From contig JAFRJC010000137.1 of the NCBI GenBank assembly GCA_017432445.1, positions 124,001-188,000 of the forward strand: a stretch of DNA of 64,000 nucleotides, read 5' to 3'. Shown one piece after another: positions 40,734 to 48,539 of the stretch. Each line of letters opens with the position of its first letter. Position 1 is the first letter of the stretch. Source of the DNA: Eggerthellaceae bacterium. GTDB lineage: Bacteria > Actinomycetota > Coriobacteriia > Coriobacteriales > Eggerthellaceae. A model generated the notes under the pieces. It did no database searches. It was not told the DNA's origin and saw only the letters and a list, made by a program, of their open reading frames with translations. The position numbers were made by a program, and so were the translations under genes.

Positions 40734-41588
40734 ATGGAATGGATTAACCGCGACCGCGTGCTCATCGTGGGTTTGGGCCTTATCGGAGGCAGCTATGCGC
40801 GCGCCCTGAAACGGCTCGGCTACTATGTGATGGCAATCGACACCGATCCCCAGGCCATCGCGTATGCGCTTGAGAACGGTATTGTGGATGAGGGCGCGAC
40901 AGAGGTTGACTCCGCGATGGTCGGCAGCGCCGACACGGCGATCTTCGCGCTGTATCCGCGCGTACTCAAGGAGTGGATAGCCCAATATCAGGATCTGTTC
41001 AAGCCTGGCATCTTTATCACGGACGTCACCGGCGTGAAGGGCTGTGTCGTCTATGACGTCCAGGACATGCTGCGCCCCGATATTGAGTTTATCGCGGCGC
41101 ATCCCATGGCGGGCAAGGAAACGAGCGGGGTCCAGTATAGCGATGCTCGGATCTTCCATGATGCGAACTACGTCGTGGTTCCAACATCGCGCAATACTCC
41201 TGAGGCCATCGAATGGTGCAAGAACCTGGGGCAAGTGCTTGGGTTCGCGCGGATTTCGGTTTTAAGTCCCGAGGAACACGACGAGATGATCGGCTTCCTA
41301 AGCCAGCTCATGCACGCAATTGCCGTCGTGCTCATGGCTTGTAGCGACAATGAGCATCTGGCCAACTACACAGGCGACTCGTTTCGGGACCTTACGCGCA
41401 TTGCGCGCATCAACGATGCCATGTGGAGCGAGCTGTTCCTGCTGAACAAGGACGCGCTCCTGCACAGCATGGATGTATTCGAAAGCGAGTTCGACCGATT
41501 CCGGCAACTCGTCGAAGATGGGGACAAAGAGGGAATCCGCCGGGCCATGCAGCTCTCGACCGAGCGTCGTGCCTGGTTTGACAAGTAA
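40734..41588 (+). CDS. tyrA: Prephenate dehydrogenase
   Basis: A 284-residue NAD(P)-dependent TyrA making 4-hydroxyphenylpyruvate for tyrosine. The Rossmann motif is V-G-L-G-L-I-G-G-S-Y-A at the N-terminus; H-P-M-A-G-K-E-T-S-G-V-Q is the prephenate-binding signature, with the catalytic His in it. Helical dimer domain follows. No ACT domain. GAGGAGG before ATG 40734 is preferred to the in-frame ATG at 40689. It heads an aromatic amino acid group with DAHP synthase and pheA. Confidence 0.93.
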   Translation: MEWINRDRVLIVGLGLIGGSYARALKRLGYYVMAIDTDPQAIAYALENGIVDEGATEVDSAMVGSADTAIFALYPRVLKEWIAQYQDLFKPGIFITDVTGVKGCVVYDVQDMLRPDIEFIAAHPMAGKETSGVQYSDARIFHDANYVVVPTSRNTPEAIEWCKNLGQVLGFARISVLSPEEHDEMIGFLSQLMHAIAVVLMACSDNEHLANYTGDSFRDLTRIARINDAMWSELFLLNKDALLHSMDVFESEFDRFRQLVEDGDKEGIRRAMQLSTERRAWFDK

Positions 41589-41638
41589 TTCGCAGAAGGA
41601 ATAGACCCCTCAGCTGTTTTTTTGGAATGGAGAGCGTC

Positions 41639-42667
41639 ATGAGAATGGAATTCACACGCAAGCTGCCGATACCGATGGAATGCAAGGAGATGTATCCTCT
41701 GAGTGCCCAGCTTGCGCAAATCGTTGACGAGCGCGCCGTGGAGCTCAAGCGCATCTTCACGGGCGAGTCGGACAAGATGGTTTTAATCATCGGCCCCTGC
41801 TCGGCCGATCGGGAAGACGCCGTCATGGATTACCTCATGCGTTTGCGTGATTTGGCCGACAAGGTATCAGACAAGATCTTCATCGTGCCCCGCATTTATA
41901 CCAACAAGCCGCGCACGACCGGCGCGGGGTACAAGGGTATGTTGCACCAGCCCGATCCCGAAGCGAAGCCCGACCTGTTCAAGGGCATCGTCGCCATTCG
42001 CCAGCTGCACATGCGTGCGTTGGCGGAGACGGGATTTTCGGCGGCTGACGAGATGCTCTACCCCGAGAACTACAAGTATCTCGATGACGTGCTCGCCTAT
42101 TCAGCTATAGGCGCGCGTTCCGTCGAAAACCAGCAACACCGTCTGACCGCGAGCGCCGTCGACGGACCCGTGGGCATGAAGAACCCCACGAGTGGAAACC
42201 TCACGGTCATGATGAACGCCATCTCAGCTGCTCAACAGGCCCATTCGTTCATCTACCGCGGCTGGGAGGGACATTCGGTCGGCAATCCCCTTGCGCATGC
42301 CATCTTGCGCGGTTACCAGGGCAAGGGCGGCGAGATGCATCCCAACTACCACTACGAGGATCTCGTCCTGACGGCGCGGCTCTACGATGAGGCCGACTTG
42401 ATCAATCCAGCAGTCATCGTTGACGCCAATCACTGTAATTCCCGCAAAGACCCCTTCCAACAGCCCTTCATCGTGAAGGATGTATTGGCGAGCTGCGAGC
42501 GCAATGAAGAGGTGAAGCGCCTGGTGAAGGGCTTTATGATTGAGAGCTATCTGGAAGATGGCAACCAGCCCGTGGGCGGAGGCGTGTACGGTAAGTCCAT
42601 CACCGACGCCTGCCTTGGTTGGGAGAAGTCGGAGCGATTGGTATTGGAGATCGCAGACTTGCTGTAG
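41639..42667 (+). CDS. 3-Deoxy-7-phosphoheptulonate synthase (class I, AroF/G/H type)
   Basis: A 342-residue enzyme for the first shikimate-pathway step, condensing PEP and erythrose 4-phosphate. Signatures: I-I-G-P-C-S-A-D, P-R-T-T-G-A-G-Y-K-G, G-V-G-A-R-S-x-like 'I-G-A-R-S-V-E-N-Q', D-A-N-H-C-N-S metal and substrate loop, and G-N-Q-P-V-G near the end. GGAG eight bases before ATG 41639 favours it over ATG 41627. Feedback sensitivity (Phe, Tyr or Trp type) is not evident. Confidence 0.93.
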   Translation: MRMEFTRKLPIPMECKEMYPLSAQLAQIVDERAVELKRIFTGESDKMVLIIGPCSADREDAVMDYLMRLRDLADKVSDKIFIVPRIYTNKPRTTGAGYKGMLHQPDPEAKPDLFKGIVAIRQLHMRALAETGFSAADEMLYPENYKYLDDVLAYSAIGARSVENQQHRLTASAVDGPVGMKNPTSGNLTVMMNAISAAQQAHSFIYRGWEGHSVGNPLAHAILRGYQGKGGEMHPNYHYEDLVLTARLYDEADLINPAVIVDANHCNSRKDPFQQPFIVKDVLASCERNEEVKRLVKGFMIESYLEDGNQPVGGGVYGKSITDACLGWEKSERLVLEIADLL

Positions 42668-42783
42668 CAACAGCAAGTCGAGAATCGGACGGATGAGTCG
42701 CAGGAACGTTTTCTAGCTCATCCGATGATGGTGGGTTATCCATAGGGCTGCCTTCATATGGTTATCGCATGAAAGGAAGATGC

Positions 42784-43881
42784 ATGATGGGAGAGCAGAG
42801 GACAAGCGATCTGGACGAGGCGCGTGCTGCTATCGACTACGTGGATCGAAAGATGGCCGTGCTCTTTGCGCAGCGCATGGAAGCTGTTGCCGATGTTGCG
42901 GCGTACAAGGCCGAACGCGGCTTGCCGATTCAAGACCGGGTGAGAGAGTCCCAGGTGCTCGAGCGCAACGCAGCGAGGGTCGAAGCGGAAATACGTCCCC
43001 ACTACCTGCGCTTCATGGAGGCCTTGATGGCCGAATCGCGCCGCTATCAGCGCAAGCTCGTGAGGGGCGCGCATGTCGCCTACAGCGGTGTCGAGGGTGC
43101 GTTCGCCTGGGTGGCTGCCTCGCGGGCGTTTCCCGATGCCGAGCTCGTGGCCTTTCCCGATTTCGGGAAGGCTCACGATGCTGTTGTGCGGGGAGAATGC
43201 GATTACGCAGTGCTCCCCCTGGAGAACTCCGAAGCCGGCGAGGTCGGTCAGGTCATGGACTTGCTGTTCAACGGGCCCTTGTATGTGAATCGCACCTTCT
43301 CTCTGCCCGTTGTTCAAAACCTCCTCGGCATTCCCGGAGCTGACTTGGCGGGAATTCGCACGGTAACGAGCCATCCGCAGGCTCTTGCCCAATGTGCTGG
43401 CTATGTTGCCGAGAAGGGATGGGAGGTCCGCAATGCGCCGAACACGGCGATGGCGGCTAAGGCACTGCTCGAATCTGGCGATCCTTCCATCGCGGCAATC
43501 GCCAGCGCTGAGGCAGCTGCTCTCTACGGTTTGGAGGTCCTCGACCACGACATAAATTCGAGTGTTGACAACACGACGCGCTTCATGGCGCTTTCGCGCA
43601 TCGCGTCTGAGGGCCCCACCGAGCGCTTCGTGCTCATGTTCACCGTGAAGAACGAGGCAGGCGCCCTGGCAAAGGCCATCAACGTTATGGGCGATCGAGG
43701 CTTCAACATGAGCGCCTTGCGCAGCCGTCCTATGAAGAGCCTGGCATGGCGCTACTATTTCTACATCGAGGCCGAAGGAGACGTGTCTTCGCCAGACGGC
43801 CAGGCAATGTTGCGCGAGCTAAGCGAGCAATGCGACCGCCTGAAAGTTGTCGGCCGGCTTGCCCAAAACGCCGCTTCTTAA
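42784..43881 (+). CDS. pheA: Bifunctional chorismate mutase / prephenate dehydratase
   Basis: About 365 residues: AroQ-type chorismate mutase (1-90, D-E-A-R-A-A-I-D-Y-V-D-R-K), prephenate dehydratase (about 95-270, V-A-Y-S-G-V-E-G-A-F-A, T-S-H-P-Q-A-L-A-Q-C, D-N-T-T-R-F-M), and an ACT domain (about 280-360, N-E-A-G-A-L-A-K-A-I, L-R-S-R-P), where phenylalanine binds and inhibits. AAAGGAAG precedes ATG 42784; ATG 42787 is also possible. It makes phenylpyruvate from chorismate. Repeat copy B lies just downstream. Confidence 0.93.
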   Translation: MMGEQRTSDLDEARAAIDYVDRKMAVLFAQRMEAVADVAAYKAERGLPIQDRVRESQVLERNAARVEAEIRPHYLRFMEALMAESRRYQRKLVRGAHVAYSGVEGAFAWVAASRAFPDAELVAFPDFGKAHDAVVRGECDYAVLPLENSEAGEVGQVMDLLFNGPLYVNRTFSLPVVQNLLGIPGADLAGIRTVTSHPQALAQCAGYVAEKGWEVRNAPNTAMAAKALLESGDPSIAAIASAEAAALYGLEVLDHDINSSVDNTTRFMALSRIASEGPTERFVLMFTVKNEAGALAKAINVMGDRGFNMSALRSRPMKSLAWRYYFYIEAEGDVSSPDGQAMLRELSEQCDRLKVVGRLAQNAAS

Positions 43882-43895
43882 AGCGGGCGGTTAAG

Positions 43896-44092
43896 CGATT
43901 GCCGCACTTGGAGCCGCCAGAGGGCATGCTCCGCGGCACGCGCGAGCTAACAGCTCGTCGCTTAGGCGCGGCAGCTGTGGAACTCGGGCGCTACGCGCCC
44001 TCAAACAGTCCTCGCTCCCGCCGCGCCCGCACTCCTCGCAGCCCGCGAGAGCCGCGGAGCATGCCCTCTGGCGGCCCCAAGTGCGGCAATCG
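43896..44092. repeat. Dispersed palindromic intergenic repeat, copy B
   Basis: The 316-bp pheA-glyA gap contains a long hairpin: 43897-43936 and 44052-44092 are inverted copies with about one mismatch in 40. Inside, from 43969, comes the core also seen in copy A (7448-7500): CGGCAGCTGTGGAACTCG, a small hairpin GGGCGCTACGCGCCC, and CAGTCCTCGCTCCCGCCG. The small stems differ between copies yet both remain perfectly paired. It has no coding potential. Confidence 0.8.
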
Positions 44093-44113
44093 GTAATTGA
44101 AGTGGAATGCCTG

Positions 44114-44148
44114 CCCGTTTCGCCCCCGAGGACGAAACGGGTCAGTTT
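44114..44148 (+). terminator. Hairpin upstream of glyA
   Basis: CCCGTTTCG (44114-44122) pairs with CGAAACGGG (44133-44141), followed by TCAGTTTTG. It may terminate pheA transcription or act in the glyA leader. No riboswitch consensus is recognisable. Confidence 0.6.
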
Positions 44149-44197
44149 TGTGAGACAATGGGCGGGCACGTATGCACGCCAACTGCAAGGAGCAGCT

Positions 44198-45439
44198 ATG
44201 AACTACGATTTCATTCGCGAGTCCGACCCCGATATTTACTACATCATGGAGGACGAGCTTGAGCGCCAGCGCGACCACGTGGAGCTCATCGCATCCGAGA
44301 ACTTTACGAGCGAGGCTGTCATGGAGGCCATGGGCAGCCATCTGACGAACAAATATGCCGAAGGCTATCCAGGCGCTCGTTTCTACGGCGGTTGCGAGAA
44401 CGTCGACCACATCGAGAAGATCGCCATTCGTCGCGCGAAGACGCTGTACAAGGCCGAATACGCCAACGTTCAGCCGCATGCCGGTTCGCAGGCCAACGTT
44501 GCCGTGTATGCGGCGTTGCTGCAGCCGGGTGACACCATCTTGGGAATGAGCCTGGATGCCGGCGGCCATCTGACGCACGGTGCCCGCGCCTCCATCACCG
44601 GCCGTTACTGGAACTCGGTCACCTACGGCGTCAGCCCCGAGACCGAGATGATCGACTACGAGGACGTCCTGAAGAAGGCAAAGGAATGCCAGCCCCAGAT
44701 CATCGTCGCAGGCGCCAGCGCCTATCCGCGTTTCATCGACTGGGCGAAGTTCCGCGAGATTGCCGATGAGGTGGGTGCCTACTTCATGGTCGACATCGCG
44801 CACATCGGCGGTTTGGTGGCTGCTGGCGTGCATCCTTCGCCCGTTCCCTATGCCGACGTCGTGACGTCAACAACTCACAAAACGCTGCGCGGTCCGCGTG
44901 GTGCCATCATCCTGTGCAAGGAGGAGCTGGGCAAGCGCATCGACCACGCCGTGTTCCCTGGAACCCAGGGTGGCCCGCTCATGCACGTCATCGCTGCCAA
45001 GGCCATCTGCTTGCGCGAAGCCATGCTTCCTGGGTTCAAGGAGTATCAGCGCCAGATCGTCACGAATGCATCGGTGCTGGCGAAAACCCTCATGGACGGC
45101 GGCGTGCGCTTGACCACGGGCGGCACCGACAACCATCTGATGCTGGCCGACGTTGCCTCGAAGAACCGTACGGGTCTCGAGGTCCAGCTGCTGCTCGACA
45201 GCGCCAATATCACGGCGAACAAGAACGCCATCCCCTTCGACCCGCTGCCCCGCGGCGAAACGAGCGGCGTACGTTTCGGCACTCCCGCCATCACGTCACG
45301 CGGTATGAAGGAAGAGGAGACCGAGCAGATCGGCAAATGGATTCTGGAGATCATCGAGCAGGGCGACGCAGTCACCCCGCGTATCAAGAAAGAGGTCGCA
45401 GAGCTCTGCGCCGCGCATCCGCTGTATCCGCACCTCTAA
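44198..45439 (+). CDS. glyA: Serine hydroxymethyltransferase
   Basis: A 413-residue PLP enzyme linking serine, glycine and one-carbon folate metabolism. Signatures: [12 protein letters not shown] at the N-terminus, [25 protein letters not shown], and the PLP lysine in [17 protein letters not shown] six bases upstream of ATG 44198 fixes the start. Standard length. Transcribed alone and closed by a strong terminator. Confidence 0.96.
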   Translation: MNYDFIRESDPDIYYIMEDELERQRDHVELIASENFTSEAVMEAMGSHLTNKYAEGYPGARFYGGCENVDHIEKIAIRRAKTLYKAEYANVQPHAGSQANVAVYAALLQPGDTILGMSLDAGGHLTHGARASITGRYWNSVTYGVSPETEMIDYEDVLKKAKECQPQIIVAGASAYPRFIDWAKFREIADEVGAYFMVDIAHIGGLVAAGVHPSPVPYADVVTSTTHKTLRGPRGAIILCKEELGKRIDHAVFPGTQGGPLMHVIAAKAICLREAMLPGFKEYQRQIVTNASVLAKTLMDGGVRLTTGGTDNHLMLADVASKNRTGLEVQLLLDSANITANKNAIPFDPLPRGETSGVRFGTPAITSRGMKEEETEQIGKWILEIIEQGDAVTPRIKKEVAELCAAHPLYPHL

Positions 45440-45473
45440 ACAAAAGCGGTTTCTCCATCAGCATGATCTGAGG

Positions 45474-45528
45474 GAAGGCCCCTTGCGAACGGCCATTTCA
45501 AAGCCGCTTCGCAGGGGCCTTCTGCTTT
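45474..45528 (+). terminator. Strong terminator after glyA
   Basis: A long stem (GAAGGCCCCTTGCGAA... at 45474 pairing with ...GCAGGGGCCTTC ending at 45522), with ACGGC/GCCG extension inside, is followed by TGCTTTT. Confidence 0.85.
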
Positions 45529-45646
45529 TGGCGGGGAGAACCCCGACGCTAATCCTCGAAGGTTTTACGCGCTCTGTGCGAGAGTCGCATGCGATATAAT
45601 GAGGTAATTCGCCAGATGGGCGAAACAACCGGGAAGGGAGAAAGCG

Positions 45647-46270
45647 ATGAGCAAAACCTTTAGGCGTGTTACCACCATTCTTGTCACCTTGGCGATGTCA
45701 GTGGGCCTTTGCATCGGTTTGGCAGCCTGCTCAGGTGGCGGTGCTACGAGCGAGGAAGACCAGATCCGCGCCGAGCTCGACAAGACGCTGGGGACGTTGA
45801 AGAATCCCACCGAAGAGTCGCTCAAAGCGCTTCTGGGTGATGACATGAGCAGCCTTGATTCCCTTGCGGAACAATACGGCATCGATCCCATCGAGATGCT
45901 GCAGCATTTCTTCGCCAAGTTCAATTACACCATCGGCGATATCACCGTTGACGGCGACAACGCCAATGCACAGGTTACGGTCGAAAACGTCGACTTCCAG
46001 AAAGTTTTGAACGGCTCGATGACCGATCTCCAGAAAGATCCGGACTTCGCCGCGAAATTGGCATCAGAGTATGCATCCGGTGGCGAAAAAGCTGCTTATA
46101 AGCTCATCTTCGAAAAGATGTACGAAGCCATCGATGCTGCTGAAGACACGGTTACGAACACCGTCGACTTCAAGCTGACCAAGACCGATGGTCAGTGGAA
46201 CATCAATGAGGAGGACCTCGGCAACCTGATTTCCAGCCTGTATGGCGGCCTGGATCTCTCATCGCTGTAA
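45647..46270 (+). CDS. Lipoprotein, unknown function
   Basis: A 207-residue lipoprotein: signal peptide with lipobox L-A-A-C, then a helical region (D-Q-I-R-A-E-L-D-K-T-L) and a beta-rich region (V-D-G-D-N-A-N-A-Q-V-T-V, V-D-F-K-L-T-K-T-D-G-Q-W-N-I), similar in layout to DUF5105/DUF4878-type lipoproteins of anaerobes. No enzymatic motif. AAGGGAG precedes the ATG; TATAAT at 45595-45600 could be the -10 box. Monocistronic: its own terminator follows at 46301. Confidence 0.8.
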   Translation: MSKTFRRVTTILVTLAMSVGLCIGLAACSGGGATSEEDQIRAELDKTLGTLKNPTEESLKALLGDDMSSLDSLAEQYGIDPIEMLQHFFAKFNYTIGDITVDGDNANAQVTVENVDFQKVLNGSMTDLQKDPDFAAKLASEYASGGEKAAYKLIFEKMYEAIDAAEDTVTNTVDFKLTKTDGQWNINEEDLGNLISSLYGGLDLSSL

Positions 46271-46300
46271 ATCTGTCGAGCAACGATACTCTGCAATGTC

Positions 46301-46334
46301 GAAGCGCCCGCAATCGTTTGCGGGCGCTTCTTCT
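46301..46334 (+). terminator. Terminator after the lipoprotein gene
   Basis: A 12-bp perfect GC-rich stem (46301-46312 with 46319-46330) with a 6-base loop is followed by TTCT. Confidence 0.8.
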
Positions 46335-46429
46335 ATCAAGGCGATTTAGAAGGGGCTATGTATCGCAAGTTGTTGGGCGGATGCGCGCTCGACGCGCCTG
46401 GTGTCCGTGTCTAACTTCGCGTGCTGTCA

Positions 46430-46495
46430 TATAATTACGGAAACAGCGAATAGGGGGCATGCGGGATTGCGAGAGCATGGGCCCCAAACAGTTTT
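46430..46495 (+). promoter_or_regulatory. Possible promoter and structured leader of the cation transporter gene
   Basis: TATAAT at 46430-46435 may be a -10 box. Downstream GGGG.CATGC (46453-46462) pairs with GCATG..CCCC (46475-46485), a hairpin with a 2-base bulge, flanked by AAACAG on both sides. It does not fit the manganese (yybP-ykoY) or NiCo riboswitch consensus as I remember them. Confidence 0.35.
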
Positions 46496-46508
46496 CGGGA
46501 AGGATCGT

Positions 46509-47576
46509 ATGGACAAACGCAACAAGGAACCGTACGACGAGGAGCCCATAGCACTTGATGCGCCTGATGGTCAGGCTGCACGTACGGGAGAAGTCGAGGG
46601 GCCAAGTGAGAGCTTCGGCGCCATCATCGCCGCCATTCTGGCCAACATAGGCATTGGCGTCATCAAGTTCATAGCGGCTGCCATATCGGGAAGCTCGGCC
46701 ATGGTGTCAGAGGGAATCCATTCCATCGTCGACAGTGGCAACGGGCTGCTGCTTCTGTTCGGCATGAAGCGCGCTGCACGTGAGCCCGACCTGGAGCATC
46801 CGTTCGGCTATAGCCACGAACTGTACTTCTGGACGCTGGTTGTAGCGGTCATGATATTCGCGCTCGGCGGCGGTTTCTCTATCTATGAGGGGCTTCATAA
46901 TTTCGCTGCTATCGGGCCTGATACCACGATGGGCAATCCGCTCATGAGCTACATTGTCATCGGCGCCTCCGTTGTCCTCGAGGGCTTCTCGCTGTCGGTT
47001 GCGCTGCGCAATTTCAACAAAGCCCGCGGTAGCACCAGCCCGATGAAGTTCATTCGCGAGGCCAAAGATCCCAGTCTGTTCACCGTCGTGCTCGAGGATT
47101 CGGCAGCAGAACTCGGTTTGCTCGTGGCTTTTTGCGGAGTGTTCTTCGGGCACATGTTCAACAACCCGTACATCGATGCCGCCGCTTCGGTCGTCATCGG
47201 CCTCCTGCTCTGCGTCGTTGCCACCATCTTGCTGCGTGAGACGAAGGGCCTGCTCATCGGCGAAGGCATGCATGCGCACGAATTGCGCGAAATCGAGCGT
47301 ATAGTCGAAGCCGATCCTCTGGTCATTGAATGCGGGCGCATCTTGACGCTGTACCTTGGGCCGGACGATCTGCTGATCACGCTCGACGCCACCTTTGCAG
47401 AAGGTTCGACGGGCGATGAGATTGACGAGGCCACCGACCGTATAGAACGGGGAATCGTCAGCGTGTATCCTCAGGCCAAGCGCATATTCATAGAGAACGA
47501 GAACCTGCGCGTCACACGCGCCGGAGCCGAGAACATGTCCAAAATCGCTTCAGCGGCAGATTCCGGCAGTTCGTAA
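46509..47576 (+). CDS. Cation diffusion facilitator transporter
   Basis: A 355-residue CDF-family membrane protein exporting divalent metal (Zn, Mn, Fe, Co class). Six helices; helix II motif E-G-I-H-S-I-V-D-S-G-N-G with the H-x-x-x-D metal site, helix V in E-D-S-A-A-E-L-G-L-L. C-terminal cytoplasmic domain (about 255-330) has the ferredoxin-like CDF fold. The acidic N-terminal tail is about 35 residues long. Start: GAAGGA before ATG 46509; the longer frame from 46401 crosses the probable promoter. Metal specificity unclear. Followed after 15 bp by a radical SAM gene. Confidence 0.9.
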   Translation: MDKRNKEPYDEEPIALDAPDGQAARTGEVEGPSESFGAIIAAILANIGIGVIKFIAAAISGSSAMVSEGIHSIVDSGNGLLLLFGMKRAAREPDLEHPFGYSHELYFWTLVVAVMIFALGGGFSIYEGLHNFAAIGPDTTMGNPLMSYIVIGASVVLEGFSLSVALRNFNKARGSTSPMKFIREAKDPSLFTVVLEDSAAELGLLVAFCGVFFGHMFNNPYIDAAASVVIGLLLCVVATILLRETKGLLIGEGMHAHELREIERIVEADPLVIECGRILTLYLGPDDLLITLDATFAEGSTGDEIDEATDRIERGIVSVYPQAKRIFIENENLRVTRAGAENMSKIASAADSGSS

Positions 47577-47591
47577 TTCTAAGGAGGCGAC

Positions 47592-48479
47592 ATGCACATA
47601 ACGAGGCCACAGCATCGACCGCCGCGCGATATGAACTGTCCCATGCTGCAAATCGCAAACGGGTGCACGCACGGTAAGTGCCGCTTCTGCGACATCTACA
47701 CCGGCGTTCCATTCGAGGCATCGCCGATGGAAGAGGTCATCGAGGACATCGAGGAGATCGCCCGCAAGGCCACCGCTTTGACGCGTCGCATCTACCTGAC
47801 GGGTGGAAATCCCTTCGCCTTATCCAACGAAGCGCTAATCCGCGTGTTCGACGAGGTCGAGAAGCGTATTCCCACCGTCAACAGCTATGGTGGCTTTTGT
47901 CGCATAACCGACATAGCGCGCAAAACCGATGCCGAATTGGCCGAACTGGCCGCACGTGGAGTGAACGATTTGGCAATCGGCGCGGAAAGCGGGCATGACG
48001 AGACGCTCGCCTTCATGCAGAAAGGCCAGACCGCCGCCGATTTGGTGGAGCAGGGAAAACGTCTGCGAGAGGCCGGAATAGACTTCACCTTCTTCTACTT
48101 GGCGGGTCTTGCTGGCGCTGGGAAGGGCGAGGCCAACGCCATCGCCTCTGCCAAAGCGTTTAGCGAAGCGCGCCCCAACACCATACTCATCGTGACGCTT
48201 ACGCCCACGAAGACCTGGCCTCTTGCCGAGGATATCGCCGCAGGGCGCTGGGCGCCGGAGACCGAGGTTGAGGCGGCACAGGAGATTCGCACGTTCATAG
48301 CGCATCTCGACTGCGATGCACAGATCATCTGCTCGCATGATTCCGACATCATCCGCTTCGATGGCAAGCTGCCCGGCGACAAGGACAAGATGCTCGCGCT
48401 CATGGACCACATGATTCCCAAGGTCGATGAGAAGGCAGCGCGTTTGATACGCGAAATGATACACAGGGCAACGTTTTGA
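47592..48479 (+). CDS. Radical SAM protein
   Basis: A 295-residue radical SAM enzyme. The cluster motif reads N-G-C-T-H-G-K-C-R-F-C-D-I-Y, CX4CX2C, with one residue more than the classical CX3CX2C; the same form occurs in the 'SGCSHNKCxFCxMY' group of anaerobe radical SAM proteins. SAM-binding G-G-N-P motif (L-T-G-G-N-P-F-A-L) follows, then a TIM-barrel region (G-A-E-S-G-H-D-E-T). No auxiliary cluster cysteines are evident. Substrate unknown. AAGGAGG precedes the ATG; probably co-transcribed with the cation transporter. Confidence 0.88.
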   Translation: MHITRPQHRPPRDMNCPMLQIANGCTHGKCRFCDIYTGVPFEASPMEEVIEDIEEIARKATALTRRIYLTGGNPFALSNEALIRVFDEVEKRIPTVNSYGGFCRITDIARKTDAELAELAARGVNDLAIGAESGHDETLAFMQKGQTAADLVEQGKRLREAGIDFTFFYLAGLAGAGKGEANAIASAKAFSEARPNTILIVTLTPTKTWPLAEDIAAGRWAPETEVEAAQEIRTFIAHLDCDAQIICSHDSDIIRFDGKLPGDKDKMLALMDHMIPKVDEKAARLIREMIHRATF

Positions 48480-48539
48480 TTCTGAAATGGGCCAGACCCT
48501 AAACTTAATCCAAGGAAGAGAGAAGCAAGGTACCGCCAC

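Noticed and set aside
46430-46495. A metal riboswitch before the cation transporter
   Set aside because: A hairpin is present, but I cannot match it to the manganese or NiCo riboswitch consensus; kept only as a low-confidence leader.
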